Shown: positions 24,886 through 33,697, numbered from the stretch's first letter. The stretch is DNA of 44,634 nt from Verrucomicrobiota bacterium (GCA_026397725.1 JAPLUI010000185.1:1-44634), one strand, 5' to 3'. Notes: a model not told the origin generated them from the sequence alone. Program-made: numbers and translations.

Positions 24886-25267
24886 ATGAAACAATCACCG
24901 TTGACAGCCCCGCTCGCAGGCATCGGCTTGTGGGGTGCCCTGGTCATGCCCCTGGCGGCCGAGGTCCGCCTGCCGAAGATCCTGACGGACCACATGATCC
25001 CCCAGCAACACGCCGAAGTCACCCTGTGGGGTTGGACCAACGTCGCCGCGGCCACCGTTGAGATTGTTGAAATTGCCGGAGCCGACGGCCGGTTCGTGCC
25101 CGCCACCGCCGCAGTGATGGGCGAGGAAGTCCTCGTCAGCAGCAGCACTGTCGCCTCCCCGGTGGCCGTGCGCCTTTCCTGGGGGGGCGGATGTTTCCAA
25201 CCCGATGGCCAGCAGCGGCCTGCCTGCGGCGCAGTTCCTGGCCACCTTGAACCACAGGATTCGTTGA
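24886..25267 (+). pseudogene. Sialate O-acetylesterase remnant (internal deletion and frameshift)
   Basis: The start MKQSPLTAPLAGIGLWGALVMP is a signal peptide followed by AEVRLPKILTDHMIPQQHAEVTLWGW, the N-terminal beta domain of SGNH sialate O-acetylesterases. About 60 residues in, the reading jumps directly to what is normally the far C-terminus (IAGADGRFVPATAAVMGEEVLVSS...PVAVRLSW), so the catalytic core is gone. At a run of seven G (25181-25187) the frame breaks; removing one G restores SWGADVSNPMASSGLPAAQF, the family's expected ending, to the stop at 25265. Two independent lesions show it is not functional. It once probably removed acetyl groups from glycans for the neighbouring hydrolases. 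Confidence 0.85.
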
Positions 25268-25445
25268 TTTCCTGCTCTCGCGTCTGTTTCCAATACATCC
25301 GCTGCCTGAGGATTATCAAATGAATCCTTGGCAAAGCGGTTCGGAGGACTAGCTTCGCGTCCGACCAACTTTCCCATGAAAACCAATCCCACTACCCTTG
25401 ACTCACCCCCCGGACGCCTGGCGCCGGCCATTCATCACCCGCCTT

Positions 25446-25514
25446 TTTCCCGCCCTCCGGTCCGGCCACCGGCTCTTGCAACGCCTGCCGCCGGGAAAGC
25501 AAATTCCTGGCAGC
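25446..25514 (+). repeat. Dispersed leader repeat, copy 2
   Basis: Carries cccgccctccggtccggcc, accggctcttgcaacg and aaagcaaattcctggcag. It ends 9 bp before the ATG of the GH20-like gene and, read in that gene's frame, gives FPALRSGHRL. Confidence 0.88.
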
Positions 25515-25523
25515 AAGGTGGTC

Positions 25524-26807
25524 ATGATTTCGTTGTTGCTAAATGTGCAGACGCCAATGGCCGCTTTCGCGGATCCTGTAACACCGGATTTCATTCCTTC
25601 GGTCAAATCATTGACCATGGGTTCGGGCGACACAACCCTGACCAACGGCAGCAAAATCCCCTATGCGCATCCAACACTCAAGAACGTTGCAGATACGCTA
25701 AAGGCTGATATCAATATCACACAAGGGCTTGATCTGACCGTGGCTTCAGGCGGCACTGCCAGCAAGGGGGACATCCTCTTGAAGATTGATCCCAACATTG
25801 CCGGTACGGAAGGTTACAAATTGACTGTCGATGGGAAAGTAACCATTGCAGCGCAGGACAAGAAAGGTGCATGGCCGGGCACCGCCACCTTGCTCCAGGC
25901 TATCAGGCGCGATGGCGCCAAGGTGGCCAACATGACTGTCATGGACAAACCGGACAAGCCGATAAGAGGCTACCAAATCGAGGTCAAACAGGGTTGGAGC
26001 ATGCAGGACATCAAGGATGAAATTCGTCTGATGCGCTTGCTGAAGCTGAACACCCTGACGCTGCATATGTCAGGAGATCAATCTGTCGCCATGTGCATGG
26101 ACACGGTGCGCGGCGGCTCACAATATCAGTTGTTCAGCAAAGGTGAAATGACTGAGATCGTGCTCTATGCCAAAAACCATGGCGTCGACATGATTCCGAA
26201 TTGCGGACTCCAGTGGCAGTTTCCTGACACTCAATCAGCCGTGCGGAATTATATCAATGATGTTGACGGACTCGGCGCGCTCGCAGCGTATGATGACAAA
26301 AGGTTCCATAACTTTGTAAAGGAAATCATCAAACGCGAAATCGATATATATAAACAAGGCTACGATGATAACAATGTCAAAGGCATCCATCTGGGGCCGG
26401 TCAACGGTGAAGGCGGGATGAATTCGGCGGAAGCTCTCCTGCAGGTCGGATATGTGAAGAGTGCCGGTGCCGCGACCAAATCATGGTTTTTCGGCGGCAT
26501 GATCCCGGGTGACACCACCCTGAACCAATGCAAGGGTGATATTGTCCAGGTTCCGTACTCGAATATCCATGATCCAGGCATGAGACCATACGTGGACAAT
26601 GGCTGGAACTGCGTGAACATCACCTGGAGGCCGCTCTATATGTTAGGCGCGTCCAGTTATCCGCAGCAAACAGTGTTTGAAACTTTCAACCACCATTATT
26701 TTTCAGGCGAAGTCGGCACCCCGGATTACATCAACACCCCCGCGGCCGGCACCTGTGTTCAGGGCAGCATGTTGAGTTCGTGGGATTTGCCCACCCAGTA
26801 TTATTAG
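25524..26807 (+). CDS. GH20-like beta-N-acetylhexosaminidase homologue, possibly inactive
   Basis: A 427-aa protein from the ATG giving MISLLLNVQTPMAAFADPVTP, a weak signal-like start; the longer frame to 25398 runs through the dispersed repeat and is rejected. Residues ~20-140 resemble a GH20b domain (GDILLKIDPN, EGYKLTVDGKVTIAAQD, GTATLLQAI). The barrel starts at IRGYQIEVKQGWSMQDIKDEIRLMRLLKLNTLTLHMS. The usual catalytic GG-Asp-Glu motif is replaced by IHLGPVNGEGG, the usual (L)D.AR after strand 1 by EVKQG, and the chain stops soon after GSMLSSWDL, so activity is doubtful. Base composition is clearly more AT-rich than its neighbours, suggesting separate ancestry. Confidence 0.7.
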   Translation: MISLLLNVQTPMAAFADPVTPDFIPSVKSLTMGSGDTTLTNGSKIPYAHPTLKNVADTLKADINITQGLDLTVASGGTASKGDILLKIDPNIAGTEGYKLTVDGKVTIAAQDKKGAWPGTATLLQAIRRDGAKVANMTVMDKPDKPIRGYQIEVKQGWSMQDIKDEIRLMRLLKLNTLTLHMSGDQSVAMCMDTVRGGSQYQLFSKGEMTEIVLYAKNHGVDMIPNCGLQWQFPDTQSAVRNYINDVDGLGALAAYDDKRFHNFVKEIIKREIDIYKQGYDDNNVKGIHLGPVNGEGGMNSAEALLQVGYVKSAGAATKSWFFGGMIPGDTTLNQCKGDIVQVPYSNIHDPGMRPYVDNGWNCVNITWRPLYMLGASSYPQQTVFETFNHHYFSGEVGTPDYINTPAAGTCVQGSMLSSWDLPTQYY

Positions 26808-26870
26808 CTGGGGTGGGTGTGTGGCATTTGACAATATTGCGCTGGTTGCCAGCGGAGCAACACCAGCACG

Positions 26871-27101
26871 ATGATGACAAAGCCGATGCCCCTCCTGGCC
26901 GCGACGGTGTTCGTGGCAGGATTGATGAGCGCCGGGGCGGTCGAACCCCCAAAACCGTTTGGCCCGGTGCCTTCGGCGTGCCAGCTCAAGTGGCATGAGC
27001 TTTGGCTTTGGCGCCTCGGTTTGCTTGCTTTCTTGGATACAGTTGGCCGGGGGCCGCTGCGAGGGTCAAGGAGGCGTTGCCTGGATTTTGGTTCACGGTG
27101 A
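26871..27101 (+). pseudogene. 5' stub of a GH29 alpha-L-fucosidase gene
   Basis: The first ~44 codons code a signal peptide (LLAATVFVAGLMSAGAVE) and PPKPFGPVPSACQLKWHEL, closely matching the start of secreted GH29-type fucosidases (normally followed by E-F-Y-G/A-F-x-H-F). After WHEL the sequence no longer resembles the family in any frame and the ORF ends at 27101, where a full gene would need ~400 more codons. The rest has been deleted. It lies 63 bp after the GH20-like gene, as a second step in the same glycan pathway might. Confidence 0.7.
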
Positions 27102-27137
27102 GCACGCCGGATCCGGGGCATTGCTTTCGCTGGGGGT

Positions 27138-27434
27138 TCAGAGGGCGTGTCCCGAATCGACTTGCTCCACACGGATTCCATTCGACGGCTTCGTGGTGAC
27201 AACGCGGGTGGGAATATAACTGCCGTTCCATTTCTTATACTCGTAAATACCTTTTATTGCTCGCAAGACCCCAGAAGCAGTGCAGTTAACGATGTAGTCC
27301 GTTTCTTCCACCACATCGGCTTGGGAGGCGGTCTTGGGGGAAGCTACCGGCTCGCCGATTGTCCGCGATACCGTTTGATGGACTGCGGCGGAGTGGCTTT
27401 GTGGCGGCATCGTCACCTTGGCGACATTGGACAC
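27138..27434 (-). pseudogene. Small secreted protein whose 5' end is joined to a dispersed repeat
   Basis: The frame (98 codons from GTG at 27434) continues open upstream to give WRWLTAGLCGFLTAFGTIADAG, a convincing signal peptide, but no standard start codon lies before it. Instead the frame enters the dispersed repeat (27520-27590), giving SGHRLFHRPSPQIPW. The mature part (TDYIVNCTASGVLRAIKGIYEYKKWNGSYIP) is not recognised. Either ATT or CTG initiates, or the repeat replaced the true start. Marked as a probable broken gene. Confidence 0.45.
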
Positions 27435-27519
27435 AAGATCGCTCGATTTAGGCGGTTGCCCGGCGTCTGCAATCGTTCCGAAGGCGGTCAGAAAACCGCA
27501 AAGACCGGCTGTCAGCCAA

Positions 27520-27590
27520 CGCCAAGGAATCTGGGGTGAAGGCCGATGAAAGAGCCGGTGGCCGGATCGGAGGGCGGGGAAATGGGGGTT
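27520..27590 (-). repeat. Dispersed leader repeat, copy 3
   Basis: On the minus strand it reads cccgccctccgatccggcca, ccggctctttcatcggcctt, then cagattccttgg. It directly precedes the small secreted-protein frame on the same strand. Confidence 0.85.
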
Positions 27591-27650
27591 GTTGTGTTAC
27601 GGAACCGCAGTCGTTGTCGGGAAAATCTAACCAAGCTGCGGGTGCCGGGA

Positions 27651-30038
27651 TCAAGGGCCCGGGGGGACGCTGGCTATCAAGCGGGCGAAGGTCTTGGGAT
27701 GCGCCGTTATGTAGGTGGTGGGAATCGTGACGCTGACCCTGTCATACTCGGCGGTACTGCCGCCACCCAGCGCGACATGGATGGAAATATTGCCGTCGGT
27801 GGTGGTGGCCTCGGTGGTGTCTACCGTGAAGCCGGTCCAGCCGGTGCCGTCGAGATTGCCACCGTATTGGACGACCAGGGGAGCGCTTGCGGCGGAGGCG
27901 TTCAAGCGCTCGAAGGTCAGGACCAGCGTGCCGGTTCCGTCCCGGCTGACGGTTGGCAGTTTGAGCCGATTGGCGGCGGGATTGCCAAGCGCGCCGGCAC
28001 CGAGGATCCATGCCATGCCGTTTTGGATGCCGTCCTGGTTCGGGTCGGCAGCGAAGGCCGGATCCAGGTCGGAGCCGGTGGCACCGGTAAGGCCTTGATG
28101 GGTTGCCCAGGAGGCGTAGGCCGTGGGAACCCTGGTGATTGTCGCGGAAATCGCCGAATTATCGCCGTTCCAATTGGTGTTGGGGCCGATCACAAAGTCC
28201 ACGGTCTGCCCCGGCAAGATGGAGTTGCCGCTCAGGTTGAAGGTGTAGCCCGTGGGGTCGGCGTTGGCAATGGTGATGGTGTTTCCGATCTTGCTGCGGT
28301 TGATGTACGTGGCGAAGGTGATGCCGTCCGCAGGTGAGGGTTGATTGGTCGTGAGCTTGCGGACCTTGCCCACGATGGTGATCGGGCCGCTCACGTTGCT
28401 GCCCGCGGTCCAGCGCAAGACCAGGTACTGGCAGGAAGTTCCGGCAGGGCCGGGATGGATGGCCAGTTCGTTGTTGGCGGGGTTAGGGCTGCCTTCTCCG
28501 TTGCCTAAGATGAGCTGCGTGCTGCTCACGCCCGGCAGCCAGTATCCATAAGGGTCGCCGGCCGGGTCGCCGAACGAATTGGCGGCGTGAACCCCATTAT
28601 GGGCGGCCGTAGTGTAGGCGAGCTGCGCGCGCAGGCTGGCATGGTCTTCCGTCGGCGCGTCGCGGAACTCCCAGGTTCCCGTGCCGTCCGAGTCGGCGAA
28701 GCGGGCGACTTGGCCGTTGCTGAAGGTGCTGGTCAGGTAGTCAGACCGCAATTGCGCAATGGGAAAGCCCACTATCAGCATCTGTGACACTTGAGGCGCG
28801 GCATTCCAGTTGTCATCGCCCGCCTGGTCGGCCAGGATACGGGCGATACCCGGGCCCATGATCGTGACCATGCCATCGGCAGCCACTGTCGCCACATTCG
28901 TGCTGTCGCTGGAATAGGTGACCGGCAGTCCCGAACTCGCCGCCGCCGTATCCGCAAACGGGGCGGCGGTCGGTGGCTTGGTCACGGTGGTTCCCAAAGT
29001 GAAGGCGATGGCCTGGTCGCCACCTCGCGCGAGGCTGGCGTTGGAATAATAATAGACACAATGGCGGTACGGGATGGGCGTGGTGCCTAACGCGGCGGCG
29101 GCCCAGCCGTCGTTGGCCCAGGTCAGGATCCATTTGCAGGACGTGCGGAACGAGATCGCATCCCGACTTCGACAACGCAGCACCGCGATGCGCGAGCCGG
29201 TGGTGCCCAGCGTCTCGTGGCGCAGGACGGGGGTGTACTGGCGGTCGCCCTGTGGCTCAATGAAGCCCCAGGAACCGCCATAAAAATCCTCGCTGCCCAT
29301 TGACTGGAGGGTCGGCACGGTATCGCCATCGAGGAAGAACTGCTGGTCGGCCTCGCAGATCAATTGGCCGTTGAGAGCCTTGTCGGTTTCATACTGCAGC
29401 CAGTGGGCCACGATCACCCCGGCCGCGCCCCACTTAAACATGTTGTTGGGTGTTTGGGCGGAGAGGCTCCCGGTACGATAATCCACGCGCAGGGTGCCGC
29501 ACTCGGCGGGAATGGCGTCACGGGAGTCGTAGGTCAATTCGATGTAGCCGGTCACTTTCAGGTCCGAAGGATTCTCCACCTCGATCTTCACGTGGTTGCG
29601 GAAAGGCATCGGAATGCGGAAATTGTGCGACTCCTTGACCTTCGACATGAAGACCGAAGTGAAATACTGGCTTTTGCACTCGATGTCGCCCACGAAGTCC
29701 ATCAACGGCATCTCGATCGCGGCACCGGTCTGCCCGTCGTAAAACACGCGGAGGATGAGCCCGGCAACGGGGGCGGAACCAAAGCCCTCGCCAGCCGCCA
29801 TCGCGGAGACATGCAAGCTGGTGACCACCCCGGGCCCGTCCACGTCCAACACCGTGATTTTGGCCTTGGGAGTCAGCTCGGGCATGCCGCCCCAAAAGGC
29901 CGTCATGCAGTGGGTTTTTGCTTTGCCCACTGTCGAGACATCCTGCCAACTTGGCAGGTCATCGGCCATGAGCAAAGCACCCGCCAGGGTGAACACCGAC
30001 AGCACGTTGACGGTGCGGAGCTTGACCGGGAATTTCAC
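27651..30038 (-). CDS. Secreted DUF2961 (GH172-like) protein fused to Ig-like and lectin-like modules
   Basis: A 795-aa protein from a GTG at 30038 (VKFPVKLRTVNVLSVFTLAGALLMA, signal peptide); the upstream continuation is the out-of-frame tail of the neighbouring copy. Residues ~20-330 are DUF2961, the fold of GH172 glycoside hydrolases (GPGVVTSLHVSAMA, GSEDFYGGSWGF, PIPYRHCVYYYSNA). A bacterial Ig-like domain follows (DQAIAFTLGTTVTKPPTAAPFADT), then a jelly-roll-like module shared with the gene at 31108 (HAANSFGDPAGDPYGYWLPG) and a Verrucomicrobia-type C-terminal segment (LTFERLNASAASAPL ... FARLIAS). The GTG overlaps the stop of the upstream copy (GTGA). Confidence 0.82.
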   Translation of the reverse strand: MKFPVKLRTVNVLSVFTLAGALLMADDLPSWQDVSTVGKAKTHCMTAFWGGMPELTPKAKITVLDVDGPGVVTSLHVSAMAAGEGFGSAPVAGLILRVFYDGQTGAAIEMPLMDFVGDIECKSQYFTSVFMSKVKESHNFRIPMPFRNHVKIEVENPSDLKVTGYIELTYDSRDAIPAECGTLRVDYRTGSLSAQTPNNMFKWGAAGVIVAHWLQYETDKALNGQLICEADQQFFLDGDTVPTLQSMGSEDFYGGSWGFIEPQGDRQYTPVLRHETLGTTGSRIAVLRCRSRDAISFRTSCKWILTWANDGWAAAALGTTPIPYRHCVYYYSNASLARGGDQAIAFTLGTTVTKPPTAAPFADTAAASSGLPVTYSSDSTNVATVAADGMVTIMGPGIARILADQAGDDNWNAAPQVSQMLIVGFPIAQLRSDYLTSTFSNGQVARFADSDGTGTWEFRDAPTEDHASLRAQLAYTTAAHNGVHAANSFGDPAGDPYGYWLPGVSSTQLILGNGEGSPNPANNELAIHPGPAGTSCQYLVLRWTAGSNVSGPITIVGKVRKLTTNQPSPADGITFATYINRSKIGNTITIANADPTGYTFNLSGNSILPGQTVDFVIGPNTNWNGDNSAISATITRVPTAYASWATHQGLTGATGSDLDPAFAADPNQDGIQNGMAWILGAGALGNPAANRLKLPTVSRDGTGTLVLTFERLNASAASAPLVVQYGGNLDGTGWTGFTVDTTEATTTDGNISIHVALGGGSTAEYDRVSVTIPTTYITAHPKTFARLIASVPPGP

Positions 30039-31054
30039 GGGGTGGCGTTGGAATAATAATAGACACAATGGCGGTAGGGAATGGGCGTGGTGCCTAACGC
30101 GGTGGCAGCCCAGCCGTCGTTGGCCCAGGTCAGGATCCATCTGCAGGACGTGCGGAACGAGATCGCATCCCGACTTCGACAACGCAGCACCGCGATGCGC
30201 GAGCCGGTGGTGCCCAGCGTCTCGTGGCGCAGGACGGGGGTGTAGTGGACATCACCCTGTGGCTCAATGAAGCCCCAGGAACCGCCATAAAAATCCTCGC
30301 TGCCCATTGACTGGAGGGTCGGCACGGTATCGCCGTCGAGGAAGAACTGCTGGTCGGCCTCGCAGATCAATTGGCCGTTGAGAGCCTTGTCGGTTTCATA
30401 CTGCAGCCAGTGGGCCACGATCACCCCGGCCGTGCCCGACTCGAACATGGTGTTGGGCGTTTGGGCGGACAGGTTCCCAGTGCGATAATTCACGCGCAGG
30501 GTGCCGCACTCGGCGGGAATGGCGTCAAGGGAGTCGTAGGTCAATTCGATGTAGCCGGTCACTTTCACGTCCGAAGGATTCTCCACCTCGATCTTCACGT
30601 GGTTGCGGAAAGGCATCGGAATGCGGAAATTGTGCGACTCCTTGACCTTCGACATGAAGACCGAAGTGAAATACTGGCTCTTGCACTCGATGTCGCCCAC
30701 GAAGTCCATCAGCGGCATCTCAATCGCGGCACCGGCCTGCCCGTCGTAAAACACGCGGAGGATGAGCCCGGCAACCGGAGCGGAACCAAAGCCCTCGCCA
30801 GCCGCCATCGCGGAGACATGGAAGCTGGTGACCACCCCGGGCCCGGCCACGTCCAACACCGTGATCTTGGCCTTGGGAGTCAGCTCGGGCAGGCCGCCCC
30901 AAAAGGCCGTCATGCCGTGGGTTTTTGCTTTGCCCACTGTCGAGAGATCCTGCCAACTTGGCAGGTTATCGGCCATGAGCAAAGCGCTCGTCAGGGTGAA
31001 CACCGACAGCACGGTGACGATGCGGGACTTGACCGGGGATTTCATGGGGTAGGT
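29037..31054 (-). repeat. 1,007-bp direct tandem duplication (29037-30047 and 30044-31054)
   Basis: ttggaataataatagacaca starts at 29041 and again at 30048; cttgaccggg starts at 30021 and cttgaccggg again at 31028. The offset is 1,007 bp at both ends with only scattered substitutions between, so the unit is one signal-peptide-plus-DUF2961 gene. Confidence 0.92.
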
Positions 31055-31060
31055 GTTCAT
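30035..31060 (-). CDS. Secreted single-domain DUF2961 (GH172-like) protein, tandem duplicate
   Basis: A 341-aa protein from the ATG giving MNTYPMKSPVKSRIVTVLSVFTL (a second ATG five codons later is possible). Signal peptide, then a complete-looking DUF2961 domain ending PIPYRHCVYYYSNATP. It is almost identical to the same domain of the next gene, at a constant nucleotide offset of 1,007 bp with no gaps. GH172 members cleave fructofuranosyl or arabinofuranosyl linkages; the substrate here is unknown. It was probably co-transcribed with the fused copy and with the secreted protein upstream at 33546. Confidence 0.85.
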   Translation of the reverse strand: MNTYPMKSPVKSRIVTVLSVFTLTSALLMADNLPSWQDLSTVGKAKTHGMTAFWGGLPELTPKAKITVLDVAGPGVVTSFHVSAMAAGEGFGSAPVAGLILRVFYDGQAGAAIEMPLMDFVGDIECKSQYFTSVFMSKVKESHNFRIPMPFRNHVKIEVENPSDVKVTGYIELTYDSLDAIPAECGTLRVNYRTGNLSAQTPNTMFESGTAGVIVAHWLQYETDKALNGQLICEADQQFFLDGDTVPTLQSMGSEDFYGGSWGFIEPQGDVHYTPVLRHETLGTTGSRIAVLRCRSRDAISFRTSCRWILTWANDGWAATALGTTPIPYRHCVYYYSNATP

Positions 31061-31107
31061 TTGACTCGATATTCTGGCAGGCGCCTTGTCGGGATGAAAG
31101 GTCTGTC

Positions 31108-33546
31108 TTACGGGGCCTGGGTGACCACCAGCCGGGCGAAGGTCTTGGGCTTGCCGTCCGGCAACAGGTAGGAAATGGTGGTGGCATCGCTGGATAGGCC
31201 AGGGTCGTCCGCCGCGACAGCGGTCCACGGGTCGTTCAGGCCGAGGTCGTCGGATTCCTCGAGGGTCCAGGTGACGTCGCCGTTGGTGACGGCGTCCGCG
31301 CCCTTGATGAAGCTCAGCAGCGTGCCGGTGAGCGTGCCGGCTGATCCGTTAGGTGCCGCCGGATCGAGACCGAGGCCGTATTCCAGCAGGTTGCTGAGCC
31401 CGTCGAGGTCGAAATCGCCGGTGGCGGGTGCGCCGGGGATGCCGTGGGTGGCCGCCCAGGACGCGTAGCCCGTGCCCGTGGGAGCCACTGTGATGGTCGC
31501 GGAAATCGCCGAATTATCGCCGTTCCAATTGGTGTTGGGGCCAATCACGAAGTCCACGGTCTGCCCCGGCAAGATGGAGTTGTCACTCAGGTTGAAGGTG
31601 TAGCCCGTGCTGTCGGCATTGGCAATGGTGGCGGTGTTTCCGATCTTGCTACCGTTGAGGTACGCGGCGAAGGTGATGCCGTCCGCAGGGGAAGGTTGAT
31701 TGGTCGTGAGCTTGCGGACCTTGCCCGCAATGGAGATCGGGCCGCTCACGTTGCTGCCCGCGGTCCAGCGCAAGACCAGGTACTGGCAAGGATTTCCGGC
31801 GGGGCCGGGATGGATGGCCAGTTCGTTGTGGGCGGGGTTCGGGCTTCCTTCTCCGCTACCTAAGATGAGCGACGTGCTGCTCACACCCGGCAGCCAGAAT
31901 CCATAAGGGTCGCCAGCCGGGTCGCCGAACGAATTGGCGGCGTGAACCCCACCATGGGCGACCGTAGTGTAGGCGAGCTGTGCGTGCAGGCTGGCATGGT
32001 CTTCCGTCGGGGCGTCGTGGAACTCCCAGGTTCCCGTGCCGGCCGTGTCGGCGAAGCTGGCGACTTGGCTGTCGGTGAATGGGTTCGCCACGTAATCCTG
32101 CCCCAACTGCGCAACGGCAAGGCGCACTGTCAGCGTCTGCGACACTTGCGGCGCGGGATTCCAGTTCGTATCGCCCGCCTGGTCGGCCAGAATATGGGCC
32201 GTGCCTGCCCCCGTGATGGTGACCGTGCCATCGGCAGCCACCGTCGCCACCGCCGTGTTGTCGCTGGAATACGCGACCGTCAGCGCCGAACTCGCCGTCG
32301 CCGTGTCTGCAAACGGGGCGGCGCCAAACGTCTTGGTCACCTTGGTTCCCAATGCAAAGGTGATGGTCTGGTTGCCCTTGACCGCCGTCGGCGTCGCGCT
32401 GGCCTCGGTGGAATTCGCGCTCTCGCCGTTGCTGTTGGTGGCAGACACCATGTAGTAGTAGGTCGTGCCATTGGTCACCGTGGTATCCGTATAGGTCGTT
32501 GCGGAAGCCGTCCCGATCTGAACCTCCGCACCGCTCGTCGTCGACCGTTTCACGTTATAACCCGCCGCCCCGGTCGAGGCCGCCCAGGTTAGGGCGACCT
32601 GCCCGGGTGCAGGTGTGGCCACCAAGCCGGTTGGTACAGACGGCGGCAGCGCCACCACCTCCGCGAGGTTGGCGTTGGACACCCGGATTTCATCAAATTG
32701 ATAGTCGCCGGCGGCATTGCTCAGGAAGCAGAGGTAGTCGTTGACCGAGAACGACGCTTTCTGGGTGGCAGTCAGGGTGGTCCGCTGCATGACGTTGGCG
32801 CTGCCGCTCCCTTGGGCCGCGGCGTTGAGTGCCTCTTCGGTCAGCCCGCCGCTCTTGAAGTTGTCGTATTGCTCCGCACTCAGGATCCACGTGGTAATGG
32901 TCTGGCTTTGGGCTTCGCCCCCCCAGGCAATGAGGTTTTCGACCTTGTAGAGGACCAGGTACGTCGTGTCCTGCGACACGGCCGTCCCGCCCGCGTTGTT
33001 AGCGACAGTCGGGGGGGTGGAGTTTCCGCCCAGTCGGGTATCACCGGTTGTAGCCCCATAGCGTTTTGGGGCCACGCCGAAGCCGCTGTTGAGGTCATAG
33101 TCGCCGAACGCGGCTACTTTGGCCACATAAAGATCTCCAACCTTGTCGCTCGTATCCACGGCGCTTACGGACTTGAACAAGAAGCCGCCCCAAATCGTTC
33201 CGGTCTGGTCCACGGCGAGTTGCCGGAAGCCGAACGACGTACCACTGACTCCAGCACAACCGGACCCGGAGCTGACCGGGAAGTCGCTGAAGGTCAGACC
33301 CGCGGTGCGGTACTTACACGCCCCGGTGCCGGACCAAGTCCCACTCAGGCCCGTGCCGCCACTGAAAGCGTCACCGTTGAGCGCGGCATCGTCGCTTTGG
33401 TCGGTGTAGTTGAAACCTTCATAGACGATCAGCTCCGCCCGGGCGCTGCCGGATACCATCGTCAGCACGGTCGCCAGCAGGGCGGCGTTGCGCACGCAGG
33501 ATCGGATCGCAACGCGGGGTTGCTTGAGCAATTCGAGTGTTTTCAT
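31108..33546 (-). CDS. Secreted mosaic protein: lectin-like, FN3, Ig-like and jelly-roll modules
   Basis: An 812-aa protein with a signal peptide (AALLATVLTMVSGSARA, then ELIVYEGFNY). Residues ~38-290 are a concanavalin-like module of a kind common in Verrucomicrobia and Planctomycetes (SQDTTYLVLYKVE, YQFDEIRVSN). Residues ~305-395 are FN3 (PTGLVATPAPGQVALTWAAS ... TYYYMVSATNSNGES), then an Ig-like domain (NQTITFALGTKVTKTFGAAPFAD), then the jelly-roll-like module also present in the gene at 27651, then a calcium-binding-repeat-like DFDLDGLSNLLEYGLGLDP segment and a terminal FARLVVTQ. No catalytic domain is visible, so glycan binding or surface attachment is likely. Confidence 0.78.
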   Translation of the reverse strand: MKTLELLKQPRVAIRSCVRNAALLATVLTMVSGSARAELIVYEGFNYTDQSDDAALNGDAFSGGTGLSGTWSGTGACKYRTAGLTFSDFPVSSGSGCAGVSGTSFGFRQLAVDQTGTIWGGFLFKSVSAVDTSDKVGDLYVAKVAAFGDYDLNSGFGVAPKRYGATTGDTRLGGNSTPPTVANNAGGTAVSQDTTYLVLYKVENLIAWGGEAQSQTITTWILSAEQYDNFKSGGLTEEALNAAAQGSGSANVMQRTTLTATQKASFSVNDYLCFLSNAAGDYQFDEIRVSNANLAEVVALPPSVPTGLVATPAPGQVALTWAASTGAAGYNVKRSTTSGAEVQIGTASATTYTDTTVTNGTTYYYMVSATNSNGESANSTEASATPTAVKGNQTITFALGTKVTKTFGAAPFADTATASSALTVAYSSDNTAVATVAADGTVTITGAGTAHILADQAGDTNWNPAPQVSQTLTVRLAVAQLGQDYVANPFTDSQVASFADTAGTGTWEFHDAPTEDHASLHAQLAYTTVAHGGVHAANSFGDPAGDPYGFWLPGVSSTSLILGSGEGSPNPAHNELAIHPGPAGNPCQYLVLRWTAGSNVSGPISIAGKVRKLTTNQPSPADGITFAAYLNGSKIGNTATIANADSTGYTFNLSDNSILPGQTVDFVIGPNTNWNGDNSAISATITVAPTGTGYASWAATHGIPGAPATGDFDLDGLSNLLEYGLGLDPAAPNGSAGTLTGTLLSFIKGADAVTNGDVTWTLEESDDLGLNDPWTAVAADDPGLSSDATTISYLLPDGKPKTFARLVVTQAP

Positions 33547-33623
33547 CGGACCTGTTTTCGCTGTGTTTCTTTGTTGTTAGACCGGGTTTGGGAGCTGGGA
33601 AGGCAGGGCTCCGGAGCACCTGA

Positions 33624-33697
33624 CTGCTAGGAAATTGCTTTGGGATGAAGGCCGGTGAAAGAGCCGGTGGCCGGATCGGAGGGCGGGGCAAAGGGGG
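33624..33697 (-). repeat. Dispersed leader repeat, copy 4
   Basis: On the minus strand it reads gccccgccctccgatccggc, accggctctttcaccggcct, then caaagcaatttcctagcag. It lies 78 bp upstream of the ATG at 33546 and on the same strand as that gene. Confidence 0.88.

Noticed and set aside
25398..25523. Longer start for the GH20-like protein at 25398
   Set aside because: The added residues are coded by the dispersed repeat and lack a signal peptide at the front.
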